Position numbers and translations under genes: made by a program
Notes under the pieces: model-generated
The model's database searches: none
What the model was told of the DNA's origin: nothing
What the model saw: the letters and a program-made list of their open reading frames with translations, nothing else
Shown: positions 62,683 to 64,000 of the stretch, piece by piece
Numbering within the stretch: the stretch's first letter is position 1
Layout of the letters: each line of letters begins with the position of its first letter
Source: Cricetomys ansorgei
Taxonomy: Eukaryota; Chordata; Mammalia; Rodentia; Nesomyidae
DNA: 64,000 nt
Reading direction: 5' to 3'
Assembly: GCA_026225945.1 (NCBI GenBank)
Contig: JAMJFZ010000177.1
Coordinates: forward strand, 62,001 to 126,000

Positions 62683-64000
62683 GCGCGGACCACACAGGCA
62701 CACAAGTACACAGGCGCACACCGACTCCCTCTCGCACAAACACACAGTCACAGAAAATGTTCTCGGACAGTGGACCCTGGAGCCTGCAAATTTTCTATAC
62801 TCTGGTAACTATTATGACCCCTGAGATTCCATGGACGAGCCAGAGCCTGACAGGGGACTTCTGGATCCTTGAAGCTGGGCTTTCTTTCTCCTTTGGTGTG
62901 ATGCAAGGAGAACTAGTCAGGGGAAGCCACGAACGTGTATGGCGCCTCCATGGGAGTCTGGCATCACAAGGAGGTGGTTTTACCAACAGGAAGGAGCTTA
63001 GCAAATGTAGTCTGGGTGGTCTGATGCCTCTGTGACGTCTTTAGAGCAGGATTCAGTGTCCAAAGACAGGCGGGGTCTGGGACCTGGAAGGCTGTGCTTC
63101 GCTGTGCCCAGCCAGCCAAGCCCTGTGGCTCTTGGCCAGCAGGGCGGCTGCCCGCATGCATCCTGGCCTGGTCGCGGGACACCTGGAACTGCTCCTTGCC
63201 AAATCTCTCCCGGGCCGCCAGGAAGCCTGTAGATGAATTGGGTGCTTCCTGTGCAGCCAGGCCTAGATGCTCCCGCCTAGCCTGTGTGTCATGCCCGGGC
63301 AGAAACCGGGAACTGCCAGCGCGAGCAGCAAAGCAATTCCGCTTGATGGCAGTAGTGCACTGTGCTCGTCAACTGCCTGGCGTCTCAGCCTGACTCCCTC
63401 CGCCCTCTTGGAGGCAAAAAAAACGGCTACCGGCAATCAGGCATCCTCAGGGGAGGAGCCAGAGAAAGAGGAATCAAGGCCTGGACATAGGAGACTGAGA
63501 CCCGCCCCCTCCCTTAGGGTAGCCGTCCAGCACCCGTATCGGACTCATCAGGTCCCTGGGCCCAGCACTGGCTTCCCACCTGGCAGAAGAAGGCTCTGTG
63601 TGCAAAACTGGACAGTTGTGTGCATTGTGAGGGCTCCAGTGTCTCAGGCCCGAGCACATAGCCTGATGTGAGATGAGTCAGGCCTCTGGAAACCTCGGGT
63701 CTTCTTGCCCTTGGAACCAAGGGTGTTGCCTCCAGGATCCACATCCCATCAGGGGTCAGTAGGACGCTGCTGCACATGACCCAAAGACGGGGCCCTGCTA
63801 CTGAGGGGTCCGGGGACATCCACGACCTCCCCTGAAGTGGCGGGACAGACGTCCAAGACCCTGATGTGAGGAAAAGAAGAAACATTCCGTCCACCTGTGC
63901 CCTTGCCTACCAGGCCCTGACTTTTGTTCCCCAAGCTTACCGGTTCCATGGCATTGCCAGGCAGCCACTATGAGCTATCTCTAGGTAGGTCACAAGCACT
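61890..64000 (+). repeat. Repeat unit 24 (long subfamily, cut by window end)
   Basis: The first 2111 bases of a long-type unit. It carries TTCGCTGTGC near 63100, the 15-bp element (63138-63152) and the GC box. The GTTGCAG segment is missing, as in unit 23. One-base insertions near 62100 (CCCAGGGC) and 63606 (CAAAACTGG) are private. The array continues past the window. Confidence 0.95.

Larger units (their letters stand above)
1..64000 (+). repeat. Macrosatellite tandem array, about 2.65-2.73 kb unit
   Basis: The same unit recurs head to tail across the whole window. Using the anchor TCACTCACTCATAG, copies start at 57, 2705, 5350, 8000, 10649, 13298, 15947, 18596, 21249, 23892, 26554, 29218, about 31914 (inside the gap), 34638, 37352, 40075, 42801, 45532, 48261, 50985, 53712, 56433, 59166 and 61890. 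Outside the microsatellite blocks neighbouring copies differ at only a few positions. No inverted copy and no foreign insertion is seen. The array extends past both ends. Size, copy homogeneity, CpG-rich core and microsatellite content resemble mammalian macrosatellites as a class. The specific family and host are not recognised. Confidence 0.98.

Noticed and set aside
1..64000. CRISPR array or bacterial repeat system
   Set aside because: The period is kilobases long, with no short direct repeats separated by unique spacers and no associated protein genes. Composition and signals are vertebrate-like.
1..64000. Identification as DXZ4, D4Z4 or another named human macrosatellite
   Set aside because: Unit length, microsatellite content and recurrent frames do not match any I can recall with certainty; no homeobox frame as in D4Z4 is present. 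Only a database search could settle this.

Overview
The window is one uninterrupted tandem array. Every base outside a run of Ns belongs to a head-to-tail repeat of about 2.65-2.73 kb (24 copies counted from a fixed anchor, the last cut by the window end, plus a 56-base tail of an earlier copy). The array runs off both ends. Long compound (CT)n(CA)n microsatellites, a CpG-enriched core, eukaryotic splice and promoter-like signals, and the absence of any compact gene layout point to a vertebrate, most likely mammalian, macrosatellite (the class that includes DXZ4 and D4Z4 in human). I do not recognise the repeat or the species. I find no supportable protein-coding gene, rRNA, tRNA, CRISPR array or mobile element; the many open frames are low-complexity translations or recurring frames without signs of selection.

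Unit layout, in unit 1 coordinates: 71-438, a segment bounded by good plus-strand 3' and 5' splice signals; 563-582, CCAAT plus TATA-like sequence; 637-796, two (CT)n(CA)n blocks; about 890-1190, unique sequence with a CRE-like site; 1189-1533, CpG-rich core; 1684-1963, a segment bounded by splice-like signals on the minus strand, with an AP-1 site and a 16-bp inverted repeat; 2236-2244, a perfect minus-strand 5' splice consensus; 2535-2668, a pyrimidine tract that runs into the branch-point-like sequence and acceptor of the next unit.

The array has two subfamilies. Units 1-8 are short (2645-2653 bp). Units 13-23 are long (2714-2733 bp). Units 9-12 acquire the long-type differences one after another. 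Two of the changes alter candidate regulatory sequence: a 15-bp segment present in units 10-24 completes a CTCF-like motif inside the CpG-rich core, and a T-to-G change in units 11-24 creates a GC box (Sp1/KLF type). A third change adds an extra CT/CA module from unit 13 on. Several markers are patchy rather than graded, which suggests gene conversion or unequal exchange.

The assembly is imperfect. A 727-base N gap (31415-32141) lies inside the array, with degraded sequence on its left side. Many units carry private 1-3 base insertions of the kind left by imperfect long-read polishing. Copy number, and indels seen in only one unit, should be treated with caution.
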